Shown here in pieces: positions 1 through 12,900 of a DNA stretch of 64,000 nt (position 1 is its first letter; every line of letters begins with the position of its first letter). The position numbers were made by a program, and so were the translations under genes. This DNA is from Hirundichthys speculiger (taxonomy: Eukaryota > Chordata > Actinopteri > Beloniformes > Exocoetidae), in contig JAGFBZ010002346.1 in the NCBI GenBank assembly GCA_018398805.1, positions 186,001-250,000 on the forward strand, given 5' to 3'. The notes below the pieces were generated by a model. It saw only the letters and a program-made list of their open reading frames with translations. It ran no database searches and was not told where the DNA came from.

Positions 1-1706
1 GCCAGCTATTAGCCCGTCTCGTTTCTACAAATATATGGCCCTGGATATTTATTTTGTAGGTATAAGGTGAGGCTAGTGATGTTAACGTCACTTTATTAAT
101 CATCTTAATACAATGCTGCGACTGTCTGATGTTAACATAGCTCTGGTGTGGGACAGACCTATGGACCAGAGCTAATGCTAACAGAGAACTCATCACCCTC
201 CCTGCTGCTAAATCATATTATTACTTTTACTAGTTGTCTTGTAAACTGGACGGTACACAACTTAACCCACAGCTGTATTTTTCCAGCATTTGTTTTATCT
301 TGGGAAAGAGAATAAAAATGTCCCTCCAAATGTTCTGGACACCTCGAGTCACTGTTGCAGGTCCCCAGCAGCAATATTCCACCATGGAGTTATTATAGTA
401 TAATATTAACACTGATGATACACATCTGATAAATAGCGAATTAACACAGTCCTTAACGCAGGAGCAGAAAGTTTGTCCAACCTAGCAACAGTAACTAGGG
501 AGGGGACAGTGCTTACCGAAAGGTCAATTCAGTGCGAGTATTTCCCGTCAGTGACTCAAACAAAAAGAAAATTTTCAACTGTTGAAAAACCCAAACTAAG
601 AACACGCGGGAGAAAAGAGAAATGAAACTTTCACAGTCGGAGCTCCGGTGGAATCTCAGAGCTGTAATAACCCCGGCTCGTGTCTGAGTCTGTTCCTGGC
701 CGCCTGCTTCGAGCAGCGATGGGAGATCTGCAACGATGAACGCTGACTTGATTGCTCTGCAGCCTGGCGAGATGTGTGAGGACCCTCTGAGGGGGTCGGG
801 GGTCGGGGGTCGGGGGGGGGGTCTGTGTCCGTCCACGCTGCCGCTTCCTTTACGTGCCGTCCTGCTCCGTTAAAGCTCCTGCAGATCACCTTCGCTGCTT
901 CGCTTAACACTTGTGGCTGTAATCAGATGATGTGACCAGCTCCTGACATCAAAGAGCTTTTTTATTTTTTATTTTAAATTGTGCTCATGTTCGATTCCTT
1001 CGACAACTTCTCTCTGTCACCTTTTGTCCACAGAGCCGAGAGCCTGCAGCATATCAGATCAGTCTCATGAGAAAAGGTATTTACACTCCACTCTGAACCC
1101 TCTCAAGCCTCTCTGTCGAGATGCTTCCCGCCGTCCTTCGTAGTCGTTTGTTTTCGCGAAGTGGGTAATCAGCGAGGGCATCGTGCGTAACCATGGCGAT
1201 GGGGTTGCGGCCCCTGGTGATGCAGAGCCGGTTTCTGTGTGTGTTTTTGAATCCTTTTCTGTTTGTTCTGAGAACAATGGAGGTGGTGACGTACGGATGT
1301 CAGCGCGGCCGTGACGCTCTTTCAGCCCGTCTGCCGGCGTTGCTCGAGGCCTTTCATGTGCGCTCGCCTACACGCCGCTCCTCCTGCGAACAAAAGAAAA
1401 AAGTTTAGAGGTTTTCTTTAGAATTGACTGGTTTTCTACGTGAAATGTGATCTTCATCAGACTCGGCGTGCTGAAGCTGCTCGCACAGAAACTGTTATAA
1501 TTCCTTGTGCCGATGCTGAACGCATCCATTGAACATCACGGCGGTGGCGGGAGAAAGTGAACAAGTCAGTGACTGGTTGAACCTCCACGGCTGCGTTGAC
1601 TTCACACAAATGCTTGAAGTCATTGGTTTGTCAGCTCCAGATCATGTGGTTTGACGGGTCACATGTTTTGGTAGCTCAGAATCATACCTTTGGCACGTGT
1701 TTTTGG
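1..1706. other. upstream sequence or intron, no exon recognised
   Basis: No convincing exon or repeat was found. About 640-900 is CpG-rich with a G run near 810-822. Short open frames on both strands there show no domain. Since the first exon seen (3848) is internal, this is probably intron of the arhgef28-like gene, though the CpG-rich part could be an alternative promoter. Confidence 0.4.
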
Positions 1707-1969
1707 TAAGATGTCCGATATTGGCTTTTTTGCCGATATCCGATATGCCGATATTGTCCAACTCTCAATTTCCGATACCGATATCTACCGATACCGATAT
1801 ATGCGGGCTATTTTTCCTCAAAACTAATTTTAGGTAACATCACATATCTCCTGTCGTCGAATTAACACATTGTCTGTGCAAAAAAAAAAAAAACCCGATA
1901 CCGATATTACATTTTTATGCCAATATCGGGCCGATAATATCAATGGGCCGATATTATCGGACATCCCTA
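1707..1969. mobile_element. short non-autonomous hAT element
   Basis: 263 bp built of repeated CCGATATC/GATATCGG words, ending TATCGGACATCCCTA. It is flanked by the exact 8-bp target-site duplication GTTTTTGG (1699-1706 and 1970-1977). The left end (TAAGATGTCCGATA) differs from the complement of the right end by small changes. There is no coding capacity. Confidence 0.85.
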
Positions 1970-2347
1970 GTTTTTGGCGTTTCCTCCTCTCAGAACTGCT
2001 TCGGCTTGGACGCAGTTGTCAGAACGTCTCCTGAAGTTGTTCCACAGCATCTCCGTGAGCTCTTGCAAGCTTTTTTTTACTCCTGAATCCACTCTGCGGT
2101 GGATTTACTCTGATGCTTGACCGTTCTGTCCTGCTGCATCGCCCTGTGTCTGCTGAGCTACTCTGTCATGATCCTACGTGATGTTGCGGTGAACTTTTAT
2201 TCGCTTTCGTGCTCGGAGCCCTGAGGCAGCGAAGTCAAGCTCAAATCATCGTACTTTACCATCGGGGATGATGCTCTGATGTTAGAAGCTGTGTCTTTTT
2301 TTTTTTTTTTGCAAAATTGTGAGTCGGGTCAAAATTTGACCTGTAAG

Positions 2348-2612
2348 CAATGAACCTTATTTAAGTTGATGTGAGATATCAAATAGGTTTGTTTGATAGC
2401 TTTACAAAAATGTTTGAGAGGCTTGTCAATAGTTTTTCATTGAAAAAATAAATATCTGTTCATTTAAAGAGTCAAAACTGTTTTTGATTTTGTTCATAGT
2501 ATTGATGAAATGATCTTAGGTATATGTGTGTGTTATCAGTTATTGTTATCAGCCTTTAGAAGCTGAAAGTTATCGGTATTGGTTTTAATAAAACAGTTAT
2601 CGTGCATCCCAA
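2348..2612. repeat. fragment of the same repeat family as 9355-10571
   Basis: It closely matches about 10328-10565 in the same orientation, including the shared words GAGATATCAAATAGGTTTG and the terminal segment ending ...GTTATCGTGCATCCC. The left half of the element is missing and no target duplication is visible. Confidence 0.75.
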
Positions 2613-2721
2613 ATTTTTACCTCTGTGAGCAAAGACAGTCCTACATAATTGTTTCATTATTGTCAAAAAGCTCCAAAGCTTCTTACGTGAATACTGTCAT
2701 TCAGACGAACTCCGTGGTTAG

Positions 2722-3547
2722 TAGAGCTGAGTGATTTTATCGATTCTGTGATATATATCGATATTTTGAGTATCGATTTTCGGGTATCGATATTCTAAGC
2801 TTCTTCCAAAACCCCCGTGTCCCACCTTTAAAAGCTTGCAAGCAACAATTTGCACTGTTTAAATAAATGAAACTATTTTTCTCAACAAATCTTTTATTCA
2901 TTTTGTCCAGCATTTGCAAGCTGCCTGTCAGCCATATAATGTGTAATTGATGATTTCGGTTCAATTAATTCAATCAAAGTCATTGGAACACTCACAAGAT
3001 GTCACCAAAATCACTTTGTCCCTTTAAAATCTTTTGGAAAATGATGTAAATGTATTGTAAGATGAATATCGATATATATTGTGAGAGCCATTTGTTATTT
3101 TTGTCAAATGTGTTTGTGTTTTTGGTAAAACCTCCCACCACTAGGGGGAGTAGTAGTGATGCAGGCTATTGTGCATGGTTTAAGTCTACTTAATCAAGGT
3201 GCAATCACACACAGGTGGCTGAGGGAGGCAAAAGTTTTTTTGAACGTGCGTGCGTGCGTGTGTATTGGGAGGAATTTAATTTAGAAATAGCATACGTATA
3301 TTTATGTTTGTTTATTTTTGGTTTACAAGTGACAAAGTGGCAGTACCCGCATGAAGTTACTGTAAGAAAATAAAACAATATTGGAACGTTGGAATTCGTA
3401 TGCATGCGTCTTAAATGAACTCAAGACTCAGCCAGGTAGTGGCCTTTTTGATAAGGCAAATGGTCACTACATTTAAATATATCGTATCATGAGCCGAGTA
3501 TCGTGTATCGTATCGTATCATGAGATTAGTGTATTGCTGCAGCCCTA
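2722..3547. mobile_element. hAT element, copy 1 of a two-copy family
   Basis: 826 bp between exact 8-bp duplications GTGGTTAG (2714-2721 and 3548-3555). The ends are rich in ATCGATA words. An inverted sister copy lies at 30911-32001. The middle (about 3076-3470) is not shared with the sister and is probably an older insertion. Only short frames are open. Confidence 0.85.
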
Positions 3548-3847
3548 GTGGTTAGATGCTGCTTTTCTGAGGTTTTATGATGATTATGTCATCCATGCTT
3601 AGATGAGATATAACATAGCGATGGGTATTTATGCCATACTACCTAATATCTCCTTATGGAAGCCGCTTGTTGTCCGCCATGACTCATTAAGGTTTGTGGC
3701 TTAAAGTGGCCCAACAGACTTCCTTTAGTCCCAGTAACACATAGATGGTTCTGTGATGTGTAGGATCTCATTACCCAGAAAGAAACAAAACAAAAACAAA
3801 AAACCAATCTGAAGTGTGTATTTGTGTGTATGCGCTGTGTTTTGCAG

Positions 3848-3949
3848 AGAGGTTAGGTTCCGTAAACGTGCCCAGTCTGCTGATGACGAGGGCAGCATGG
3901 AGCTGGCCGAGTCCCTTCAACACCTGACTCTGTCCGAGTTCCTCAAAGA
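3848..3949 (+). CDS. arhgef28: arhgef28 exon A (RFRKRAQS linker)
   Basis: Acceptor tttgcag precedes 3848 and the donor is gtacgt at 3950. It enters with one base of a split codon and leaves with two. It encodes [13 protein letters not shown] followed by [17 protein letters not shown], the serine-rich segment N-terminal to the C1 domain. It is the first exon recognised in the window. Confidence 0.9.
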
Positions 3950-6900
3950 GTACGTCTGAGGATCCACCTCGGTTCGCCTTTTCCAGCTCCCCTAACGGAC
4001 TAACCGCAAATAAAACTGCTGATGCGTCTACCACCCCACCCGCCTCTAACAGCGCAGCGCATAACGAGCCGTTCTCGTCTCGTTAATGTGCATCTCAAGT
4101 CTGTTTGTCATTTTTGCACGTCTCTTGCTTCTAACCGTTCCACTAACGCCGGTTCGCTTCTTTCGCAGCTGAACGTCGCAAAGAAGCGAAACTATTTATT
4201 GACGTGTCTAAACCACTAACCGCTTGAAATGCTTTGCTGTGCAGTTTTAGGTGAAAGACCTTTGGACGAATAGGTCGTGTTTGTGTCCTAAAAACACAGC
4301 TTTGTATTTAACTCACCACCGCCTGCACCCTCCACAGGCTTGCCATGCTTGGTTTTTTGTCGTCTCGTGCGTCTCTGCCAACCGGCAGCACGATATTCAT
4401 TAATCTGAGATCTGACGGGCTGCTCGATTGCTTTCATTTCCTGCAGAATTGAAGAGGAGGAGTTGGATAAGTACAGCATCCCAACCAAGGCAGAGTCTGA
4501 GAAGTACAAAGTCATTCGCACCTTGAGTTTCCTCAAGAGCAGGATGTCCAGTACACGCAACAAAAGCAAGGTAACGTCTTCATTTAATCTGGAATATCCT
4601 GAGTTGAGGTGTGAAAAAAAAAATTGATTTGGCAATATATCGCGATATTCAGCCGCCAAATATAATATCGATTTTTCAGCTCCTAATATCGATTTTTTTT
4701 ATTGGTTACTAATGGTTATACAAAAACACTAATAATAAACACTAAATAGGTTGTTTTGAAGCAAATAGTTTTGACTCAATTTGTCCTCTGAATGATATTT
4801 TTTGATGAACTTGATTTTTCATGTCTACTTTTAATTTTGATATTAACTGGGCAGAATATCGCAATATATCGTGATACCGTGATAATATCGTATCGCGACC
4901 CAAGTATCATGAGCAGGATGTCCAGTACACGCTAAAATAGCAAGGCAACGTCTTAATTTAATCTGGAATATCCTGATTAGGGCTGTGAAAAAAAAAAATC
5001 GATTTGGCAATATATTGCGATTTTCGGATGCCCAATATAATATCGGTTTTCCAGCTCCTAATATCGATTTTTTTATTGGTTACTAATGGTTACTTAAATG
5101 TGCAAAAACACTAATAATAAACAATAAATAGGTTGTTTTGAAGCAAATAGTTTTGACTCAATTTGAATATCGCGAAATATCGTGATATCGTGATATCGTG
5201 ATATCGCGATATCGTGATATCGTATCGTGACCCAAGTACCATGATACATATCGTATTGCGAGTTCCTTGCCAATACTCACCCCTAATCCTGAGTAGTTCC
5301 TCTTGTCGGTGCACATTAAATCCAACTTTACATGCACGAGAGCCCCAAGCTGCAGACTCAGGTATGAAATACCTGACGTTCTTTGTGTTTTCCGGGACAC
5401 TCGACCAGGAAACGGTTCTGGGAATAACTCAAGGCTGGAGTGACGGACGCGACCCGGCGTCCAGCCCCTCTTTCCTCTTAATGATTAATCCCTGCTGTTG
5501 AGTCAGCACGGAGACTGGAAACCCTCCCCGGCCTGCATCTGTTGTTTACGCTGTGTCCCATTTCCGTGTCAGCGGACTTTCTTATGGTTTGGAGGAAAAA
5601 AAAAAAAAAAAAAGAAAAAAAAAAAGGCGGGGATTCCTTCCAGGCTCTCTCATCCACTTACGTGCGGGAAGAGTTTACTTTGCAAATGCAAACTTTGGAA
5701 ACGTCGTTGTCAGAGACTTGACTTCTTCGGGCCCGCATTAACCCCGAGTTCACCGGCGCAGCTGTCAGTCCCACGCTGTCCGTGTCTACGTGGCCTCTGT
5801 GTTGACGCTTATGTCTCTGGCATGGTTCTCAAAGGGAAAAGGGAAGGACAGAGAGGCCAAGGATAGGCAGCTTAATGGACATCGCTTTGCGACAGGCTCC
5901 TGCTTAGGCCCCACGCTCTGTGTGGTGTGTGACAAACCGGCTTCTGGGAAGGACCTTCTCCACTGCTCAGGTACGTTAACGTTTATTCGAAGTTGCTTCG
6001 ACAAGTTCGCGTGACTGAATTTCCTCAAAAGAGTCTTTTTTTTTTTTCCCAGGCTGCACTGCCTTTGTTCATAAGGGCTGTAAGGAGTCCGTCCCCCCGT
6101 GTCTGAAGGTTAGTCCCGTTCTGAAAAAAGAAAATTAACCGGCTGTATCTATTGTTTATGAGGCTCTAAACGCACTCTCGTTTGTATTACTTAGAAACTT
6201 CAGGATAAATATGCCGTGACTGTGGTGAAGAACAGGACGGCATCCCTCCCACAGAGTGAGTTTACGGCGCTCGGGGTCAACAGTCTCTAAAAGAGTTTAA
6301 CCGCGTTACGCAGGGAACGTCCTGTTTTGTTGTATCTCATTGTGTTGAGACTTGGGATGTTGGTTAATTTCCCCTCAGACTTCACAGTGAGAGACAGCAG
6401 CCCTCAGCCCGCCACCGCCGTTCCTGCATCTCTGCCCGTCGTGACCCCGAAGGAGAGGAAGGACGCCGTGACACAGTCGTACTCTCTCTCCCTGGGAGTC
6501 TCTCCAGCAGTGACAGGTCTTTATCCATTAGTTAAAGTGGTTAAAATACACTCTTCTTCAGGAGTCTAATTTTAGTGTCTGGTATCTGTGGAGCGGCCCA
6601 GCGTGACTCCAAAGGTCTGTGAATAATTCAATACGACAAAGACGGAGGCTCGAGAGGAGAGGTTCATCTTGAAAATGGGCAGTTGGGTCAAGTGTTTTCT
6701 GATTGGTCGAATCCCTGGAGGCTTGCTGACGGGCCGAGCTGATGGTTATTTAGTTCCCAAGATTCCTGCTGTCGGTCAAACATGTTTTCTTTCAGCATAT
6801 CAACACGTCGGATCTTTCCATATGTGTTTGAGCCAGAGCGCAACAAGGGCCATTTCCAATTCCTCCCTTAACCCTCAGTCTTTGGCCCTCAATCTTAGCG

Positions 6901-9900
6901 AAAAGTAAGAGCAAGGGCTATCTCATGACTTAGAAATGAGACACCCCTTAGGTGCGGTTACGTCTTCAGACTGTGGGGGGGCGGCCTTAAGCCAAAGCTA
7001 CGTCAAGACTGTCAAGAAATTGACGACGACGAAGAAGTAGAAGAAGAAGAAGATTATATATATATAACGACGACAATGAGATGGTCTCGTAACATTCATA
7101 TCTTTATTACCTACGAAAATACTTACATTCGTAGCTAGCTTTTTTCGGTGCAATCCTTTTCGAAGATGTCTTGGCGAAAACACGCAATGCTTTCTGGGTA
7201 GCCCTTACTCCCAAGGATGGGAGTAATCTCAATATTGAGGGCTTGTCCCTCAACTTGACTTTCTAAGACAGTACATGCACTACACAGGAGCGCGCATTTT
7301 GAGATTGAGGGATGAAATTGGGGGTTAAAGGAGGAATTAATTTAATTATAATTTGTTTTTAATATTAATTTTAATTCTATTTTTTAGTGATCTGTTTTTA
7401 TTGGATCTGTTTTTATATTTGGTTGCTGTTACTTAAGTGTGTGGAATGTATGAATGAAAAACGCACTGATGCTGCTGTAACACCTTAATTTACTGCAAAG
7501 GATTAATAAAGTATCTAATCTAATTTAATCTAAATTGGAATTCACCCCAAAGCACGAAACAAAAACATAAAAAACATAATGTGATGTGATGATACCAGTT
7601 TCACTGATCCACCAGGCCCAGTGAGAGTTCGGAAACAGAAGCTGATGCCCTGAGGCTGAACAGCCAATCAGAGGAGCTCCTGCCAACTCCGGTGTCGTCC
7701 TCCTCCAATGACTCGTCCCTTGGAGAAGGTATGAAATCAAAAAACCAAAACAAAACAAGGATTGTGTTGAAAAAGAAAAAAAATACTGACTTCTAAAGTG
7801 TTCTTGGATTTAAAGATTTTCTACAGGCAAACGTTATTTTTCTCTTTTTTTTTTTTGTCTGCATTTACATTCATGGTTAGTGCCATCATCTAGCAAAACC
7901 ATCTAGCATGTAGATGCAGTTTAATCTTGTAGCAGACTTTTTTTGTGGAAATGTGAAGGGTGAATGTGTCCTTCACCGGTCCTCTCTGACAATAAATTCT
8001 AACTTCTTTATTAACATCTTAAATCCTGATTTCGTCAAAGAGGACTAAAAAAACAAAAGCAGTGAAACATTTAACATTCATGCCAAACGTTATTCTCTTC
8101 CCCGCTGAGAGAGGATGCTGTTAAATACAGTTTCCACCGTCAGCTCGAGAGACAACCGTCCAGGAGTAAAGGGTGACAGGAAAAATGGAGGAAAAGAATG
8201 TGGAAAGTTTAAAAATAGACTAACATTACTTCACAAGAATGACATTATTTTCCATATTTTTCAACGGACCTTGAATGCAACATATGCAACATACTTTTTC
8301 AAGCATTTACAATCCCTTTTACATCATAGATTCCTCTCAAATTGCTATATATATTTTTTTTCTTTAAATCTTGTTTTTCCTTGCCAGTGTTTGGCTTAAA
8401 GAGCTTTTTTTTACTTTCCATTTTTTTCTTTGATTAGGATTTAATCTTTATAATTTTACTTAATGATATTTGCTCAGAGGTCATGCTCTGGATCTCTGTA
8501 AAGCGCCTAGAGACAACCTGCAGTATAATAGACGCTATACAAATAAAAATTGAATCGAATTAAATCTTGATGACCACTCAGAGCGCTTTACACCAGAAAC
8601 ATCAGTCACCCATGAACACGGAAGTCTCTTAGTGTGCAGATCTAAGCAGATGTCTTTGTATCACACACAGATACCGCTGACTTTCAGGTTGGCAGACGGC
8701 CGCTCTACCTCCTGAGCCAAAAAATTAAAAATTAAAACGGGTGGCAGCGGACGACCCACTGTCTTTACATAAATCAAAAATGTTGTGATAAAAAAACCAG
8801 ACCTCTTGATCGTTTTGACTCAAAGCGACTTCCGTGCCCCTTCGTCCCTGTAGACGGCGTGGATTCATGCCTCCACGATCACAGCGACATCTCGGCCGAT
8901 TCTGTGGATTACGAGGCCGAGTCGTGGAGTCTGACAGTGGAGCACAAGTTCTGCAAGAAGCAGGACAAGCGGGTCGTCAAGCAGCAGGACGTCATCTACG
9001 GTAAGTCCTTACTTTTCACGTAAATCATTTCCGAATCGCTACATTTTCTTCGTGACGCGTCATTTTGACGTCTCATGCAGAGCTGATGCAGACCGAGCTC
9101 CACCACCTGCAGACTCTGCACATCATGGCCGAGGTTTTCCGGCGCGGGATGAGGGAGGAAGTGCAGCTGGACCCCGAGGCGGTGGAGCGGGTCTTCCCCT
9201 GTCTGGATCAGCTGCTGCTCCTCCACCACGCCTTCTTCGCCTCCATGAAGGAGCGGCGGCAGAGCTCAGCCCAGCCCCACGGACACAGGAACTACCTCAT
9301 CCAGCGGATCGGAGACATCTTGCTCCATCAGGTGAGCCGAGCTTCCGTTTCTACTGGGGGTGCACGATAACTATCGGGCCGATAACAGGAAATTATGACG
9401 TCATCCCGATAAGTCCGATATCATGATGAATAGCCCCGATAACATTTATATATTTTTGTCAACACAGCAGTGCCTCGCTCCCTCTGAGTCTTAAATAACT
9501 GGCAGTGAATGTTATGTTCAAGTGACGTCGGCATAATCAGAAAAATGTTTTCTCAATAAGGAAAATCAAGAATACCCCCTCGTGCCAGAAAACAACTTGT
9601 TAACTCGGTCATAATTTTGGTAGTTGTGGACTTGAATTGATATTCGCAGTATTTTCCCACATGTTACACATTAAAAAAATAGAAGAAATAGATAAGGCTG
9701 AAAGAAAGACGAGCAAACGAGGGAACGGAGGAATTTACGTTACACCTTGAATGCAGCATTGCGGAACAGTGCGCTGAAAAAAAAAAACATTGCGGCGATG
9801 GTGTAGAACTTTGTTAAAGTTTCAGAAGAAGATAGTTCGCTGGTTATTTGTGACAAATGCTCCAAGCGAAGGAGGGAAAAATAGCACAAGCTTTAATACG

Positions 9901-12900
9901 TCAAACCCGATCAGCCACCTGAAACATAACCATCGCTTCCATTTGAGTTTTAAAATAGCGCTAACGTGAGCTAACGTGAGCTAAAACAGCAGCAAGTCTC
10001 CTCTCCCCTCTCTGCTCATCGCCATCATCTCTCTCATCTAAAGCTTCCATGAGATTTTAAAAAAAACCAAAAACTACTGAACCTTATTTACTTTATTAAA
10101 GGCATTAATTTGAATGGAACTACAAGCCAAGATCCTTTAAACGTAATTTCTTTGTTACTATGGAGTGCACTTTTTCTATTTATTTATACAGACAAGTCTA
10201 ACTTGTGTCAGTACATTATGCACTGTGCATTATTTTTTATTGTCATTTAGGAATGCATTTTTTCAGTTAGTAATTCTGATGCATGTATTTCCATCAGTTC
10301 AATGAGCCTTTATTTTTTATATCAGTCAGTAATGCAACTTATTTAAACTGATGTGAGATATCAAATAGGTTTGTTTGATAGCTTTATTAAAATGTTTGAG
10401 AGGCTTGACAATAGTTTTTCATTGGAAAAAATAAATATCTGTTCATTTAAAGAGTCAAAACTGTTTTTGGTTTTGTTCGTAGTATTGATGTAATGATCTT
10501 AGGTATATGTGTGTGTTATCAGTTATCAGTTATCTGTATCGGTTTTAAAAAACAGTTACCGTGCGTCCCTAGTTTCTACCTTAAGCTCTGGTTTCATCTG
10601 TGGATTCGGACGCTATAAATGAGGGTTTTCTGCAGTTTTCAGATGAGAGTGGGGAAAAAATGAAGCAGGTGTACGGGGAGTTCTGCAGTCGTCACAACGA
10701 AGCAGTCAGCTTTTTCAAAGAGCTCCAGCAACACAGCAAGAGATTTCAGAGTTTCATTAAGGTATTTATATTTTTATCTCTGCTTTAAAAACGATTCCAG
10801 AAGCATCGCTTCTATCCAGCTCAGAAAAAAATGATGGATAATTCTTAATCGCGCCTTTTAAAAAAGCAACAAGGTAACAACTCTTTGGTGCGGCGGAGGG
10901 AGATCCCAGAGTGCATCTTGCTGGTAACCCAAAGGATAACAAAGTATCCGGTGCTGCTGGAGCGGATCCTGCAACATACTCAAGGTTAGTCCTCTACTGC
11001 CCTCTGCTGGACTCTTGGGTGTATTGCAATCAAATCCAAGAGCCTCCAAAAACAAAGCTGTGCATTTTGCATGTTCAAAACATGCAAGTAACACAGAGAT
11101 ACCGATCTCAGCCTTTTGCATATTTCCCTTCCTCGTCCCCCAGAGGAAACGCAGGAGCACGCAGACATATCAAAAGCTCTGGCTCAGATTCGAGAGCTGA
11201 TAGCAGCCGTGGACCTCCGGGTCAGCGAGTACGAAAGGCGCCAGAGGCTGCAGGAAGTGTGGAGCCGCATAGAGAACCGCAGCATGGCCAAGCTGAAGAA
11301 CGGCCACGCCTTCCGCAAGCAGGACATGATGAGGCCGGGCCAGACGCTGAAACACCAGGGCCTGCTCCTGTGGAAGACGGCCACCGGCCGGCTCAAGGGT
11401 GAGGCCGCGCCGCATGTCGCTGACGTGGAAAATAAAAGGTTCGGGATGGTGATCTCACAGCTTTTCCGTCTTTCCTGACTGTCACAGACGTCCTGGCCAT
11501 CCTTCTCACCGACACGCTCATCCTCCTGCAAGAAAAAGACCAGAAGTTTGCGTTTGCTGCAGTGGTGAGGATCCACTTCTGAATCATACGAATACTAGAC
11601 TGTGATGGTCGTCAGCGTTTCTTATTTTCTTCCAATCTGCCGCAGGATCAGAAGCCTCCAGTGATCGCGTTGCAGAAGTTAATAGTTCGGGAAGTGGCTA
11701 ATGAAGAGAGGGGGATGTTCTTGATCAGCGCCTCATCTGCCGGCCCAGAAATGTACGAGGTCCACACATCCTCCAAAGAGGAGCGAAACACCTGGATGAG
11801 GCTGATCAGAGAGGCTGTAGAGAGGTCTGTGGGCATCTTTCTCTGAAATGCTAACGGAAGAAGAGCAGGGTGTTGATCGCTAAACGTGCCGGTTTTATAC
11901 TTTTGCAAATTCTCAGTTGTCCCGAGGAAGAAGAGGAATACACAAGCGAGTCTGAAGAGGAGAGGCGAGCCGCCGAAGCTCGTTTCCAGAGGATCCATAA
12001 GCTGCAAGGTATCAGTAAACCCAGGACAGCTCTGGTTGGCTGCTCTTTTCTTTACACTCTGCAGTCATGTTAACATAAAACCTTGGAAGTGTATTCTCTC
12101 TCACGGTCCTTACCTCGTCCCTGAGTTGGGTAAACACAACTGCAGATGAACAGTCATGGCGAGTTCACCCCAAGGTCAGATCATGAATGCTCAGAGAAAT
12201 TGGAAAAGGCTGTTTGAATACTTGATCAGAAACCAAACCAAACACAGCAAATAAACACGAACACATCGTACAGGCTGCCAAGCATCGTGAGAGGGTGATG
12301 ATTTGGTCTTGTTCTATAAAATAAAATAGGACATGGCTGAATTCATCAAGTCCTGTCATTTATCTGAGCTCATATTTATCTACTTTCCCCATTTTACTTG
12401 TTATTTTCATTTGCTCAGTTGTCTTTTATTACCCCGGAGTTAGCGTTTTATAATTCCCCGAACGTCTGCGAACTTGTGTCTCAGAGAGCTTGACGAGCCA
12501 GGACCAGCAGATCTGCTCCTGCCTGGAGGAGAAGCTGCAGATCTACGCGGAGCTCTCGGCCCTCAGTGGGAGGACGGCCGCTTCGCCGGTCGAACCGCGA
12601 CTGCTGGTCCAGCCGCACCCGGAGGAGCCGCCGCAGGCTGCTGGGCTGCTCGCCGCAGCGCTGCAAGAGGGTGAGACGTCTCCCATACACGTCAGGAAAC
12701 AGGAAACACAGACATGTAGACGCTCCAGTTTAGTTTCTCTTTCTTTCTCTCTCTTTTTTCTTAAATTTTAAATCTCCTAAGAATGTATTTAGCATGTATG
12801 AGGGCAACACGACAGCAATGACGTGTTAAGTAGGAATCACAGAGGGGTTTCAGGTGGCAGCCGGAGCAGGAGTTATCTGTCACAGAGGAGTAGCAGCGAG

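Noticed and set aside
7622..7728. Joining exon F directly to exon G
   Set aside because: Phase 1 to this exon gives a stop after about 13 codons, so an intervening exon is required.
10911..11402. 163-codon plus-strand open frame
   Set aside because: It runs through exon K, an intron and exon L in the wrong frame; the true DH frame is spliced.
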